From: Allorhizobium ampelinum S4
GTDB taxonomy: Bacteria; Pseudomonadota; Alphaproteobacteria; Rhizobiales; Rhizobiaceae
DNA: 64,000 bases
Direction of reading: 5' to 3'
Assembly (NCBI RefSeq): GCF_000016285.1
Contig: NC_011984.1
Span: forward strand, 147,621-211,620
Notes under the pieces: model-generated
What the model saw: only the letters and a program-made list of their open reading frames with translations
The model's database searches: none
What the model was told of the DNA's origin: nothing
Program-made: the position numbers and the translations under genes
Shown here: piece by piece, positions 1 to 10,346 of the stretch
How the letters are laid out: the number at the start of each line of letters is the position of its first letter
Position numbering within the stretch: position 1 is the stretch's first letter

Positions 1-1
1 C

Positions 2-1072
2 AACGGTGGCCTAGCCAAGGTTCTTTCCCGAAAGAACGCCAAGGAGACGACGCTCGATTACGAGCGCGGCAAACTCTACCGCGAGGCCCTCCGCTTTGCC
101 GAAAACCGTGGCCTGCACATCATGCAGGTGGCTCGAACAATGCTGCGCGACCGGCTCGACTGGACGCTGCGCCAAAAAACAAAGGTTTCCGATCTCGTTC
201 ATAGGCTTCGTGCGCTCGGTGAGCGCCTCGGCCTCGACCAATCCCCAAAAACCCAAACGATGAAGGAGGCCGCGCCCATGGTCGCAGGCATCAAGACATT
301 CTCCGGCTCTGTTGCCGATACGGTCGGTGACAAGCTCGGCGCCGATCCCACGCTGAAGCAGCAATGGGAGGAGGTGTCGGTGCGCTTCCGCTACGTCTTC
401 GCCGATCCCGAAACCGCCTTCCGCGCCATCAACTTCGATACGGTTCTGGCAGATAAGGAGGCAGCGAAAGCGGTCTTGCAGAAGCTTGAGGCGGAGCCGG
501 CATCGATCGGGGCGCTGAAGGGCAAGACCGGTATTCTGGCCAGCAAGACGGAGCGCGAGGCGCGCCGCGTCGCAGAGGTCAATGTTCCCGCCCTGAAGCG
601 CGATCTGGAGCAATATCTGCGGATGCGCGAGACCGCGACGCTGCGGATAGTGACCGAAGAACAAGCCCTGCGCCAGCGCGTCTCGGTCGACATCCCGGCG
701 CTCTCGCCGGCCGCACGCGTGGTGCTTGAGCGCGTGCGCGACGCGATCGACCGGAACGATCTGCCGGCGGCCCTTGGATATGCGCTCAGCAATCGCGAGA
801 CCAAGCTCGAAATCGACGGGTTCAACCAGGCTGTTACCGAACGCTTCGGCGAGCGGACCCTGCTGAGCAACGTGGCGCGTGAGCCGTCCGGAAAGCTGTA
901 CGAAAAGCTTGCCGAGGGGATGAAGCCCGAGCAGAAAGAGCAGTTGAAGCAAGCCTGGCCGATCATGCGCACGGCCCAGCAGCTCGCCGCCCACGAACGC
1001 ACCGTGCAGTCGCTGAAACAGGCCGAGGAATTGCGGCAGACGTTGCGCCAGGCACCGGTGCTGAAACAATGA
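2..1072 (+). CDS. traA: TraA conjugative relaxase/helicase, C-terminal part (5' end outside window)
   Basis: The frame is open from the left edge to a TGA at 1070-1072, giving 356 residues. It matches the C-terminal tail of Ti/rhizobial TraA (a MobA/MobL-type nicking domain fused to a RecD-like helicase, which cuts oriT and unwinds the transferred strand). The piece here is the helical, charged tail after the helicase, so no catalytic motif is visible. It is called from its position directly before traF and its similarity in kind to the TraA tail. The stop overlaps the traF start as ATGA, so the two are translationally coupled. The long minus-strand frames over this gene are shadows. Confidence 0.88.
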   Translation, partial: NGGLAKVLSRKNAKETTLDYERGKLYREALRFAENRGLHIMQVARTMLRDRLDWTLRQKTKVSDLVHRLRALGERLGLDQSPKTQTMKEAAPMVAGIKTFSGSVADTVGDKLGADPTLKQQWEEVSVRFRYVFADPETAFRAINFDTVLADKEAAKAVLQKLEAEPASIGALKGKTGILASKTEREARRVAEVNVPALKRDLEQYLRMRETATLRIVTEEQALRQRVSVDIPALSPAARVVLERVRDAIDRNDLPAALGYALSNRETKLEIDGFNQAVTERFGERTLLSNVAREPSGKLYEKLAEGMKPEQKEQLKQAWPIMRTAQQLAAHERTVQSLKQAEELRQTLRQAPVLKQ

Positions 1073-1599
1073 GCAAACGCGTTGTCATCCGGTTTCTCGG
1101 TGTCGCGGGCCTCGTCTTGAGCGGCGCCACCGTCATGGGGCTCATCGGTGGTTATCGACTGAACGTCACGCCGAGCGAACCCCTTGGGCTCTGGCGTGTG
1201 GAAAAGCTCCGACGCCCGGTTCAGGCCGGCGATCTGGTGTTTGTCTGCCCGCCGCAAAACGCCTTCTTCGAGGAAGCGTGGCTACGCGGCTATCTCCGGT
1301 CCGGGCTCTGCCCAGGTTGGTTCGCGCCGCTCATAAAGTCCGTTCTGGCGCTTCCCGGTCAGCGCGTCGAAATCACTGACCGGATTGTCGTCGACGGTCA
1401 TCCCGTATCGGCTTCCACTGTCAGCGCGACGGACAGTGAGGGCAGGGCGATCGCGCCCTTCGCCGGCGGCGTCGTGCCACCAGGATTTCTAGTTCTCCAT
1501 TCTTCCTTTGCGAGTTCCTATGACTCACGATACTTCGGCCCGATCCCGGACAGCGGTCTTCTCGGCCTGGCGAAACCGGTGTTCACCTTCGACCGGTGA
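1069..1599 (+). CDS. traF: TraF conjugal-transfer signal peptidase (S26 family)
   Basis: The 176-residue protein has an N-terminal membrane segment (about residues 5-30), then the S26 signature TPSEPLG with the nucleophile Ser36, and the general base Lys90 in IKSVLALPG. TraF of RP4 and Ti plasmids is a periplasm-facing protease that matures and cyclises the TrbC pilin; TrbC is encoded at the other end of this window. The start overlaps the traA stop by four bases. The 3' end is overlapped by traB in another frame. Length and catalytic pair fit an intact enzyme. Confidence 0.93.
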   Translation: MSKRVVIRFLGVAGLVLSGATVMGLIGGYRLNVTPSEPLGLWRVEKLRRPVQAGDLVFVCPPQNAFFEEAWLRGYLRSGLCPGWFAPLIKSVLALPGQRVEITDRIVVDGHPVSASTVSATDSEGRAIAPFAGGVVPPGFLVLHSSFASSYDSRYFGPIPDSGLLGLAKPVFTFDR

Positions 1600-2827
1600 T
1601 CATCGGCAGGCCTGTTTGCTGATCGCCCTGTCCGTCGCCAGCGGTTGGATCGGCTGGAGCGGAAACGTGCTCACTATCCCGGTGGCGATGCTCTTTCCAG
1701 CACTCTGGGCACATTCAACATCCCGGACGACAGCGGCCCTTGTTTCGGCAGGATACTTCCTTGCCGCCTCGCGCGGCCTGCCGCTAGGCGTCGCGAACTT
1801 CTACGCAGCGGATATGTGGCCCGGCCTCCTGCTTTGGCTGGGGGCCTCGCTCTCCTTCATCTTGGTGCATGCGGTGGCCTGGGCAAAGCAACCGAACCTG
1901 AACCGGGCGGAAGGGCAACCGGGAGAGAGGCGCCTGGCAAGGTGGGTCGCGGATATCCCGCTTGCGGAAAAGGGGCTGGCCATGCGCTATCTTGTGGCTT
2001 CGCTGCTGATGGCGCTGCCGCCGTTCGGTATCATGGGGTGGGCGCATCCACTGACGGCGGCGGGCGTGCTGTTTCCGGGATGGGGATGGTGGGGCCTCGG
2101 CGCGACCGCGTGTCTGCTGGTCATCATGACCGGTCGAAGGTGGCAACTCGCGGTCGCAGTCCTGGGAGGACTTTACGTCTGGTCCGCCACAACCTGGACG
2201 CCCCCGAAAGTACCAGACAGATGGACAGGCGTCGATCTTCAGCATGGCGAAAACCTCGGTCGCGATAACTCCCTCGACCATCACCGTGATCTGATCGCAA
2301 CGGTGCGTGCGGCGGCAGGACCGGGAACCCGTTTCGTGGTTCTTCCCGAAAGCGCACTCGGCTTCTGGACACCGACCGTCGCGCAGCTCTGGCAGCAGGG
2401 CTTGCGAGGCTCGAACCTCATCGTAATGGCTGGCGCAGCCGTCATCGATGCCGGTGGTTACGACAACGTCATCGTGGCGATCTCGGCCGGTGAGGCACAG
2501 ATCCTCTATCGCGAGCGCATGCCGGTCCCGGTCTCCATGTGGCAGCCGTGGCGCAAGTGGACGGCGCAGGGCGGCGGCGCTCGAGCGCACTTCTTCGCGA
2601 ACCCGGTCGTGGATCTCGCGGGCACGAGGATCGCGCCGCTGATCTGCTACGAGCAATTCGTCCTGTGGCCGGCGCCGCAATCGATGCTGCAGTCCCCCGA
2701 CGTCATCGTGGCGATCGGCAACGGCTGGTGGACCGCGGGAACGTCGATCGTCGCCATCCAGCAGGCGAGCGCCGTCGCCTGGGCTAAACTCTTCAACCGT
2801 CCACTGGTGACGGCCTTCAACACTTGA
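1520..2827 (+). CDS. traB: TraB conjugal-transfer protein (nitrilase/apolipoprotein N-acyltransferase-like)
   Basis: The protein has several hydrophobic segments in its first half, then a nitrilase-like second half with [11 protein letters not shown] (Glu of the triad), a Lys region ([11 protein letters not shown]) and the nucleophile motif LICYEQ. This is the architecture of Ti-plasmid TraB, which resembles Lnt, aids conjugation and is not strictly essential in Ti plasmids. The start is uncertain: ATG 1520 lies inside traF and gives 435 residues with an atypical basic N-terminus. Conserved TraB-like sequence begins near 1598, so a TTG at 1616 or another weak start is possible. The stop region overlaps the upstream TTG of traH. 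Confidence 0.88.
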   Translation: MTHDTSARSRTAVFSAWRNRCSPSTGDHRQACLLIALSVASGWIGWSGNVLTIPVAMLFPALWAHSTSRTTAALVSAGYFLAASRGLPLGVANFYAADMWPGLLLWLGASLSFILVHAVAWAKQPNLNRAEGQPGERRLARWVADIPLAEKGLAMRYLVASLLMALPPFGIMGWAHPLTAAGVLFPGWGWWGLGATACLLVIMTGRRWQLAVAVLGGLYVWSATTWTPPKVPDRWTGVDLQHGENLGRDNSLDHHRDLIATVRAAAGPGTRFVVLPESALGFWTPTVAQLWQQGLRGSNLIVMAGAAVIDAGGYDNVIVAISAGEAQILYRERMPVPVSMWQPWRKWTAQGGGARAHFFANPVVDLAGTRIAPLICYEQFVLWPAPQSMLQSPDVIVAIGNGWWTAGTSIVAIQQASAVAWAKLFNRPLVTAFNT

Positions 2828-2844
2828 GCACAGGAGATACCGGC

Positions 2845-3471
2845 ATGGTCGACGTCGCCCTCATTCAGCAATGCGCCGATCCGGGCCTGAAGCCCGCCGT
2901 CGTCGAACAGTTCATCGAGCGGGCAGGGTCGCAGAATCCGCTGGCTGTTACGGTCCGCTCGGGCAACCGTGTCGTGCTCGTCCCGAAGCCCGCGACGGCG
3001 GACGAGGCAATGAACCTCATCGGCCAGCATGTCGGCCGAAACGTCGTGCGCGTCGGTGTCACGCAATATCCGGCCGGGCTCGGTGTCGTGGAAGCCGGCC
3101 AGCTAAAATCCGACCTTGTCGATGTCTGCGCCAATCTTCGGATGGGAACCGCTCTGTTCGCGAAGGTCTATCGCATCGTCACCAAATGGTACGGCAATCC
3201 GACCGACAAGGACGTGCTGCCGCAGGTGTTCGACGATGCGATCATTGCCTGGCAGACCGGGTACTTCGAGGGGACAGCCGTGTTCCGGGCGGAAGATCCG
3301 GGTGATGTAAAGGTCGCCCAGCCGGAGCCGGTCCGGCGGGATGGCGCCGACACACAAGCTGGCCTTCCGGAAAATGAAGCCAAACCCGAAGCGCCAGCCG
3401 AGGCTGCTGCATCCGATCCGAACACAGCAGGGATCAGAATCGACCTTTCCGGCATTGGCGCAAAACGTTAA
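2845..3471 (+). CDS. traH: TraH conjugal-transfer protein
   Basis: The 208-residue protein is the last gene of the traAFBH operon. The ATG at 2845 is preferred over the TTG at 2824 because AGGAG lies 8-9 bases before it. The first about 140 residues are a compact domain (LIQQCADPGLKP... VTQYPAGLGV... VTKWYGNPTDKDVLPQ). The rest is Pro/Ala/Glu-rich and low in complexity, ending in IRIDLSGIG. TraH is found in Ti/rhizobial tra operons, and its biochemical role is not settled. The call rests on position and overall likeness. Confidence 0.85.
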   Translation: MVDVALIQQCADPGLKPAVVEQFIERAGSQNPLAVTVRSGNRVVLVPKPATADEAMNLIGQHVGRNVVRVGVTQYPAGLGVVEAGQLKSDLVDVCANLRMGTALFAKVYRIVTKWYGNPTDKDVLPQVFDDAIIAWQTGYFEGTAVFRAEDPGDVKVAQPEPVRRDGADTQAGLPENEAKPEAPAEAAASDPNTAGIRIDLSGIGAKR

Positions 3472-3784
3472 GTCCAAGTATATGCAGATCTGCAGAGCGA
3501 TTGTTATTCCATCGCCCTAGCGAAAACAGCATTTCCCCGTTATAAGAAGCGGTAGGGCAGTACGCGCTGCCCGGGGTGTGGAAACCTCTATCTGGCGGTT
3601 GATGCTGGCCGATGCAGTATCAGAATCCTCTGGCCATTGGCCGGTGGGCCTGCGACGTATGTCCAGGTGCTCCGGTGCTAAAGGTCGCAGGACTGTCCAG
3701 ATACAGTTTCCAACCCCCGGCTTGGGATCAGAAGATTAACGTTTGCGGGGGCGCACCGCGGACGATATTCAGGGTTGGATCACA
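3472..3784. other. traH-traM intergenic region
   Basis: This is 313 bp between the traH stop and the TTG chosen for traM. It carries a tra-box palindrome at 3480-3497 that could activate traM. The short open frame at 3612-3794 has no recognisable protein features, so I do not call it. Confidence 0.6.
3480..3497. promoter_or_regulatory. tra box (TraR operator), upstream of traM
   Basis: The core TGCAGATCTGCA at 3483-3494 is a perfect 12-bp palindrome. It equals the centre of the TraR-AHL operator known from Ti plasmids (ATGTGCAGATCTGCACAT). The outer bases diverge from consensus. Its place about 290 bp before traM suggests TraR-dependent expression of the antiactivator, a known negative feedback in this family. 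The link to traM is inferred from position. Confidence 0.75.
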
Positions 3785-4093
3785 TTGGATTTGAAAGTTG
3801 CTTCAGTGCCGGACACATGTGAACTGCGCCCGGTGATCGGGCTGACGCGCGGCCTCGCCACGGCAGACGTCGAGACGCTGACGGTCAATGCCATCCAGCT
3901 GCACAGGCAGCTCGTCGAGAAGGCGGATCAACTGTTCCAGGCTTTGCCGGACGACAACAGGACAGGAAAAGCCAATGGCGGCGTTCAGCATCTCGAATAC
4001 ATCGAAGCAATGATCGAGATGCATGCACAGATGAGCGCGGTCAACGCGCTCGTGGGGGTTCTCGGGTACATTCCCAAGATGGCCGCGAACTGA
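3785..4093 (+). CDS. traM: TraM, TraR antiactivator
   Basis: TraM binds TraR and blocks its DNA binding, holding conjugation off at low cell density. The conserved body (ELRPVIGLTRGL, AIQLHRQLVEKADQLFQALP, EYIEAMIEMHAQMSAVN, VLGYIPK) matches rhizobial TraM. A TTG at 3785 gives exactly 102 residues, the length I recall for Ti-plasmid TraM, with AGGG about 10 bases upstream. The next TTG at 3791 or GTG at 3806 are alternatives, and the longer frame from 3743 lacks a family match. The gene is convergent with traR, with about 60 bp between the stops. Confidence 0.88.
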   Translation: MDLKVASVPDTCELRPVIGLTRGLATADVETLTVNAIQLHRQLVEKADQLFQALPDDNRTGKANGGVQHLEYIEAMIEMHAQMSAVNALVGVLGYIPKMAAN

Positions 4094-4152
4094 TCCGTTT
4101 TTTGGTCAAGCCTGATGCGCCAACAGATCGAGTGGAGTCGGCCACAGGTCTC

Positions 4153-5243
<1,091 letters not shown>

Positions 5244-6059
5244 TTAACGGGCGGCGTTGAGCCTTAGCACTTCAACATACATAGCTTGGCTCGGCATGAT
5301 GTTTGCGACATTGATGCTTCCTCCGAACGTCGAGAAGTAACGTGTCAGGTCTTCCTTCCAGCGAGTCGGCCCTTCCTTTGGAGAGGTCACTTCGAAAATG
5401 AGCTTATCGAGCCCGAACCGGTCGATGACCTTGCCTATCTCATCTTTCATACGCTCTTCCTGGAACTCCAGTTCTTCGTGATCGATCAGGATGGCGAACG
5501 CGCCGTCGTCGATGAACGGCGCCGCATTGCGGATGATCTCCTCACCTGTGGAAGCCACGTCCTTGGCCGTATCGCGCCAGTTTCGTTCCGGGTGAAATTC
5601 GAACAAGAACTTCATTTCATTTTCTACCGCGACGCGGCGCCAGGACTTCCATGTCGCCTCAGGCACATCGCCGAAGGTGTTCATAAATTCGATCGCCTTG
5701 AAGCCGCGTGTGCGTCCTGCCTCAATCGCCTTCTCGACGCTGCCTTGCTGGTATGCGTAGTGGAAATAGCTGTGGTCAAGGTAGGGCTCCACTCCGAAGC
5801 GCTGGTAAAGTTCGACCTTGCGTCGAACCCATGCCTCTGGGTGCTCGATAACCTGCCGGGTCGCGACCTTGACATAGTCCAGGCGCTCGCCGGCGACTGA
5901 AAGGAAATCCTCCAGTTCGATCAGACCCATACGTTCGACATAGTAAGGCGCCTCGTCAAAGCCGACGTCCTTCAACCAGGTCTGGTGGAGGCCGCGGGGT
6001 TTTAGTTCAAACGTTGGGACTGGAAAAGCTTCTGCCATTGATACTGGTTCCAGGGTCAT
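5244..6059 (-). CDS. ComA/phosphosulfolactate-synthase-family protein
   Basis: The 271-residue protein follows the ComA pattern along its length: KPRGLHQTWLKDVGF, LEDFLSVAGERLDYVKVATR, KVELYQRFGVEPYLDHS, RGFKAIEFMNT, an acidic IDHEELEF stretch, LDKLIFEV and INVANIMPSQAMYVEVLR. ComA joins sulfite to phosphoenolpyruvate to give phosphosulfolactate. Here the usual GGTL segment is replaced by DHSYFHYA, so substrate and chemistry may differ. ATG 6059 is chosen over the frame opening at 6116 because AGGAAGG lies 7 bases upstream. It is the last gene of a five-gene sugar-uptake operon, so it probably acts on the imported compound or a product of it. The family call is fairly sure; the reaction is unknown. 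Confidence 0.72.
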   Translation of the reverse strand: MTLEPVSMAEAFPVPTFELKPRGLHQTWLKDVGFDEAPYYVERMGLIELEDFLSVAGERLDYVKVATRQVIEHPEAWVRRKVELYQRFGVEPYLDHSYFHYAYQQGSVEKAIEAGRTRGFKAIEFMNTFGDVPEATWKSWRRVAVENEMKFLFEFHPERNWRDTAKDVASTGEEIIRNAAPFIDDGAFAILIDHEELEFQEERMKDEIGKVIDRFGLDKLIFEVTSPKEGPTRWKEDLTRYFSTFGGSINVANIMPSQAMYVEVLRLNAAR

Positions 6060-6112
6060 CTTGATGCCTTCCTTTTTAGAATGCGTTGCTTTGCTGTTGT
6101 TAGAGATGCGGT

Positions 6113-7192
6113 TCACAGGCGGTCCCCCGCTCTGTTAAAAAGCGAGACCTTGGACAGGTCCGGGGAAAGGCGCACCGCGCCTGTAGTGAGAGATTGGAGG
6201 CTTTCGTCGCCCTTGATGGCAAATTGCTCGCCGGCGACTTTCGCCCAGACTACGGTCTCGCCTCCCATTGGTTCAATGAGGTCAATCTCCCCGTTGAAGC
6301 CGGGAATGTCGGTCGCACAACCGACCGTGACGTGCTCCGGACGGAAGCCGAAAACGACGCTCTCGCCGACGAGCAGAGTCCCGTTGGCCTGATAACAATC
6401 GATCGGAAGTAAAATCTCCCCTGAAAGAAAAACCGGCTTTCCACCATGCATCTCGATGCTCCCGTCGAGGAAATTCATGGTCGGCGAGCCGATGAAAGAT
6501 GCGACAAACCTGTTGGCCGGTCTGCGGTAAATCTCGGAGGGAGTGTCCAACTGCTGGATGACGCCACCCTTCATAACCGCGATGCGATCCGCCAGCGTCA
6601 AAGCTTCAACTTGGTCGTGAGTGACGTAGATGATGGTGCTTTTCAGGTTTTGATGCAGGCGCTTGATTTCGACCCGCAGTTCGCTCCTCAACTTGGCGTC
6701 GAGATTCGAAAGCGGCTCGTCGAACAGAAAGACGTCGACTTTCCGGATGATGGCGCGTCCGATGGCAACGCGCTGGCGCTGGCCACCGGACAGGTTAGCC
6801 GGACGGCGATCGAGATAGTCCCCGATCTGCAAAAATCGCGCCGTTTCCGCGACACGCTGCGCGATCTCCGGCTTCGAAACGCCAGCGATCCGAAGCCCGT
6901 ACGATAGATTGCCGCGCACTGTCATGTTCGGATAGAGCGCGTAGGACTGGAAGACCATGGCAAGGCCACGCTCATTTGGTTCCGCGTCGGTGACGTCCCT
7001 GCCACCGATTGAGATCAAGCCGCCCGAAACGTCAGTCAAGCCTGCGATCGCGTTGAGCAGGGTACTCTTGCCGCATCCGGAAGGACCAAGAAGGACGACA
7101 AACTCGCCGTCTTTGACATCGAGTTGCAGGTTCTCCAGCACCTTCACCGCGCCGTAACCAATGTCGAGATCGCATACAGAAATATTGGACAT
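6113..7192 (-). CDS. ABC transporter ATP-binding protein, MalK/UgpC type
   Basis: The 359-residue protein has Walker A GPSGCGKST, Q-loop VFQSYALYPNMTV, signature LSGGQRQRV, Walker B VFLFDEPLSNLD and switch His in THDQVEAL. A C-terminal TOBE/regulatory domain begins near residue 235. This is the CUT1 sugar-importer ATPase layout. ATG 7192 gives MSNISV and starts two bases after the upstream permease stop; the frame upstream of it overlaps that permease and is not family-like. It energises the two permeases upstream in the same operon. Confidence 0.93.
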   Translation of the reverse strand: MSNISVCDLDIGYGAVKVLENLQLDVKDGEFVVLLGPSGCGKSTLLNAIAGLTDVSGGLISIGGRDVTDAEPNERGLAMVFQSYALYPNMTVRGNLSYGLRIAGVSKPEIAQRVAETARFLQIGDYLDRRPANLSGGQRQRVAIGRAIIRKVDVFLFDEPLSNLDAKLRSELRVEIKRLHQNLKSTIIYVTHDQVEALTLADRIAVMKGGVIQQLDTPSEIYRRPANRFVASFIGSPTMNFLDGSIEMHGGKPVFLSGEILLPIDCYQANGTLLVGESVVFGFRPEHVTVGCATDIPGFNGEIDLIEPMGGETVVWAKVAGEQFAIKGDESLQSLTTGAVRLSPDLSKVSLFNRAGDRL

Positions 7193-7194
7193 AA

Positions 7195-8073
7195 TCAGCC
7201 TTTCAGCGCGCCAGCAGCGACACCGCGGACGAACCATTTGCCTGAGAGAAAATAGACGGCGAGCGGAACCAGAGCGGTGATGAGTGTGGCCGCCATGTCG
7301 AGGTTGTACTGTTTTGCCCCGAACTCGCTGTTGACGATGTTGTTCAGTTGCACAGTCATCGGGAGGTTGCTGCTGCCCGCAAAAATCAGCCCGAGCTGAA
7401 AGTCGTTCCAGATGCTTGTGACCTGAAAAATCACGGCAACGATGAGAATCGGCATTGAGAGGGGCAACATGATCGTCACGAAGATCCGCCAGAAGCCGGC
7501 GCCGTCGATGCGCGCGGCCTTATAGAGTTCGATAGGCAGCCCGACAAAATAGTTGCGGAAAATCAAGGTCAGTGAAGGGAGGCCGAAAATCGTGTGGATC
7601 AACACTATGCCGGGCAGCGTCCCAAACAGGCCGACTGATGCGTACATTCGGACCAAAGGGTACATGTAGACTTGATAGGGAACGAAAGCCCCGGTCATCA
7701 AGCACGCGAAAACCAGGTTGGCCCCCCGGAAATTCCAGAATGAAAGGACGTAGCCGTTGACGCTGCCGATGGCGACGGACAGGACAACGGACGGAATGAG
7801 AATTTTGACCGAATTCCAGAACCCGACCTGCATGCCTTGGCAATTGAGGCCGGTGCAGGCCGAACTCCATGCACGGGACCAGGTCTCAAGCGAAGGGTCT
7901 ACCGGCAGGGAAAAGATCATGCCCGAATTGATTTCGGGTAAAGACTTGAGAGACGTTGTCACCATAACGAACAATGGCAGGGCGAAGAAGATCGCGGCCA
8001 TCACGAGGAATGCGTAAAGTCCCACCCTCTTGACTGAGAACGGCTTTCCGCGGCGGACGTGCGAGCCACTCAT
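7195..8073 (-). CDS. Carbohydrate ABC transporter permease, MalG type
   Basis: The 292-residue protein has six predicted membrane segments and the coupling motif ELYKAARIDGAGFWRIF followed by LPLSMP, typical of CUT1 inner-membrane subunits. A rather long periplasmic stretch with two Cys (SACTGLNCQG) follows the first helix. The ATG at 8073 overlaps the preceding permease stop as ATGA, showing tight coupling. It partners the MalF-type permease to form the sugar channel. Confidence 0.92.
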   Translation of the reverse strand: MSGSHVRRGKPFSVKRVGLYAFLVMAAIFFALPLFVMVTTSLKSLPEINSGMIFSLPVDPSLETWSRAWSSACTGLNCQGMQVGFWNSVKILIPSVVLSVAIGSVNGYVLSFWNFRGANLVFACLMTGAFVPYQVYMYPLVRMYASVGLFGTLPGIVLIHTIFGLPSLTLIFRNYFVGLPIELYKAARIDGAGFWRIFVTIMLPLSMPILIVAVIFQVTSIWNDFQLGLIFAGSSNLPMTVQLNNIVNSEFGAKQYNLDMAATLITALVPLAVYFLSGKWFVRGVAAGALKG

Positions 8074-8942
8074 CGGCCACTCCTCTGCAGTTTCTTGAAT
8101 CTGGCGTAGTACAGCCACGGGGCGGCAATGATCCCGACGGTGAGCAGCATGACTGTTGCACCTGCGGTGGCGCGGCCGATGTTGGCCCGGTCGAACATGT
8201 AGTCGAGGACGAATTTCGCTGGTACTTCGGTGGCAATACCGGGGCCACCGCCCGTCATTGCCACGACGACGTCGTAACTCTTGATCGAACCGGCCGAAAG
8301 CAGCACGAAGCAGGTGACGAAGATCGGCAGGAGCATGGGGGCGACGACGTCCTTATACATCCGCCATTTGGGAATCCCGTCGATCTGGCTCGCCTTCCAG
8401 ATTTCGCTATCCACGCCGCGCAACCCGGCTAGAAGCAGCGCCATGACGAAGCCCGAGCCATGCCAGATGGCGGCGAAGGCAACCGCGAAAATGGCAAGAT
8501 TACGGTCACCCAGAGGATCGAAACTGAACGAGGTCCACCCGAGTTTGTGAATGAAGTCCTGAATGCCGTATTGGGGGTTTAAGAGCCACTGCCAGACCAG
8601 ACCGGTGACGATGAACGATACCGAGTGTGGAAACAAGAAAGCCGTCCGAAACACCCCTTCGGCCTTTACGCCCTGATCGATGCAAATCGCAAGGAAATAG
8701 CCGATGAAAAGGCACCCACCGATATAGGTCACGGCATAGAGGGCAAGGTTGGTAAGCGATGTAATCCATCGGCCAGCACCAAAGATGTCATGGTAGTTCT
8801 GCAATCCAACAAACGTATAGTCAGGAAGCAGTTTGGAGGCGGTGAACGAAATGACCACCGTCCAGGTGATACACCCGACGTAGACGACGAGAACTGCTAG
8901 CATCGTTGGGCTGAATGCCAGCTTCGCTGAAAGCTTCTTCAT
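8070..8942 (-). CDS. Carbohydrate ABC transporter permease, MalF/UgpA type
   Basis: The 290-residue integral membrane protein has about six hydrophobic segments and the EAA-like loop EIWKASQIDGIPKWRMY followed by APMLLP. It is the first permease after the binding-protein gene, about 70 bp downstream of it, and is translationally coupled to the MalG-type permease. It lacks the large periplasmic insertion of enteric MalF, as is usual in rhizobial sugar importers. Confidence 0.92.
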   Translation of the reverse strand: MKKLSAKLAFSPTMLAVLVVYVGCITWTVVISFTASKLLPDYTFVGLQNYHDIFGAGRWITSLTNLALYAVTYIGGCLFIGYFLAICIDQGVKAEGVFRTAFLFPHSVSFIVTGLVWQWLLNPQYGIQDFIHKLGWTSFSFDPLGDRNLAIFAVAFAAIWHGSGFVMALLLAGLRGVDSEIWKASQIDGIPKWRMYKDVVAPMLLPIFVTCFVLLSAGSIKSYDVVVAMTGGGPGIATEVPAKFVLDYMFDRANIGRATAGATVMLLTVGIIAAPWLYYARFKKLQRSGR

Positions 8943-9012
8943 GCAATATCCTTTTCATGTCCGGCTGAAACTGGCCGGACACCGGATTGCCTTTATGGGA
9001 AAATCAGGCTCG

Positions 9013-10227
9013 TCACTGAAGCAGGTCGGAGAACTGCTCGGCGCCCTCTTCTGGCGACATCGTGGATCCGAAGAACTCCACAAGCATGTCCTCGATCTCC
9101 CCCTCGACATCCGAGGGGATAACCATCCGGGGACGAGGTGACCGTGTCTCGGGGCTGGAGGCGGCTTTCAATGCTGCTTGCGAGCAGACATCGAAGTCGG
9201 CCGGATTGACGTCCGTTCTGGCAGGGATGGACCCTTTCAGGAGGCTGAATTCTGTCTGGGCCTTCACGTCGGCAAAGGCTTGAATAAGCTTATCTTGGGC
9301 CGGAGAAATTGCATCGCCTTTTTTGGGGAAGATGATGACGTCCCCACCCATGATGACAGTGCCTTTGGGCAGCATGCAGCCATATTCCTTACCCGCCGTC
9401 AGTTTGTTCGAAATGAACTCTGCCTTGGCCCAGTCGCCGACGACCTGGAAGCCGGCTTGCCCATTGATCAGCATCTGCGTCGCTTGGTTCCAGCTACGGC
9501 CTGACCAGTTACTGTCTGTGTAGTCACGGAGCTTCGCAAATGTCTGGAAGGTCTTCAGGATGCCTGCTTCATCAACGGTGGGATCTCGCTTGGTGAAAAG
9601 ACGATTGTAGTGTTCAGTCCCGAGATAGTCAGCCAAAATCGAGTAGAAGACGAGCCCAATATAGCCGTCTCCGCCTACCGCCAAAGGAACAAGACCCTTG
9701 CCTTTAAGGGTTTCCATCGCAGCCAGCATCCCATCCCAGTCAACAGGAGGGCGGCTGATCCCAGCGTCGGCCAGAACCTTGTTGCTGTAGAAGACGAAGT
9801 TGACGCCGGACATGTTGACCGGTAGCGCATAGATTTCGCCGTCGCGCTTGGCGACGTTGAGAAGCGCTTCAGGTATTACCTTCTCCCAATTGCCTTTTGC
9901 CGCGTAACTTTGAAGGCTGTTGAGCTTGCCCGAGCTGACCAGATCATAGAACTGCGTGCTGGTATTAAATTGTGCAGCATCCGGTGGACTTCCTGCGATT
10001 ATGCGAGCCACGGCAGCACTTCGCGAGTTATTGCCGCCAGCCGTGGCGATATCGATCCACTTGCCCCCTGCGGCATTAAACGCATCGGCGAATTTCGCAA
10101 TCGCGGCCGCCTCCCCTTCCGAAGTCCATGAATGCATGACTTCGGCAGCATCCTGAGCTCGACCAGTCGTTCCCATCGAAAGCGCTGCGACCGTCGCCGC
10201 GGCAAAAGCTATACCAATCTTGGCCAT
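9013..10227 (-). CDS. Extracellular sugar-binding protein (family 1, MalE/UgpB-like)
   Basis: The 404-residue protein has an N-terminal signal peptide (MAKIGIAFAAATVAALSMG, cleavage likely after GRAQ) and a family-1 solute-binding body (VMHSWTSEGEAAAIAKF, YALPVNMSGVNFVFYSNK, FQVVGDWAKAEF). ATG 10227 has GGGAGGTG about 8 bases upstream; the frame extends further but without a ribosome site. As the first gene of the operon it sets import specificity. The family handles oligosaccharides, glycosides or glycerol-phosphate-like ligands; the exact ligand cannot be read. It is divergent from the regulator at 10347, with operator-like palindromes between them. Confidence 0.93.
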   Translation of the reverse strand: MAKIGIAFAAATVAALSMGTTGRAQDAAEVMHSWTSEGEAAAIAKFADAFNAAGGKWIDIATAGGNNSRSAAVARIIAGSPPDAAQFNTSTQFYDLVSSGKLNSLQSYAAKGNWEKVIPEALLNVAKRDGEIYALPVNMSGVNFVFYSNKVLADAGISRPPVDWDGMLAAMETLKGKGLVPLAVGGDGYIGLVFYSILADYLGTEHYNRLFTKRDPTVDEAGILKTFQTFAKLRDYTDSNWSGRSWNQATQMLINGQAGFQVVGDWAKAEFISNKLTAGKEYGCMLPKGTVIMGGDVIIFPKKGDAISPAQDKLIQAFADVKAQTEFSLLKGSIPARTDVNPADFDVCSQAALKAASSPETRSPRPRMVIPSDVEGEIEDMLVEFFGSTMSPEEGAEQFSDLLQ

Positions 10228-10346
10228 TTCATACACCTCCCTGTGTATTAACTGTAGTGTATCTATCATTACACGGTTTTTGTGTCAACTAGCCTCCGGG
10301 CTTGCGGGGATTGCATGAATTAATACACTTTGATACCGTATCAAAC
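10228..10346. promoter_or_regulatory. Divergent promoter/operator region of the sugar ABC operon and its regulator
   Basis: In these 119 bp I see a perfect 17-bp palindrome TTTGATACCGTATCAAA (10329-10345), one base before the regulator ATG. I also see GTGTATTA (10243-10250) with its inverse TAATACAC (10321-10328), and arms GTGTA/TACAC at 10257-10261 and 10270-10274. The palindrome is well placed for autorepression. The other repeats could control the transporter promoter. Confidence 0.65.

Noticed and set aside
11..1069. Long minus-strand frame opposite traA
   Set aside because: Antisense shadow of high-GC coding sequence; its composition is low in typical protein motifs and the plus strand is clearly TraA.
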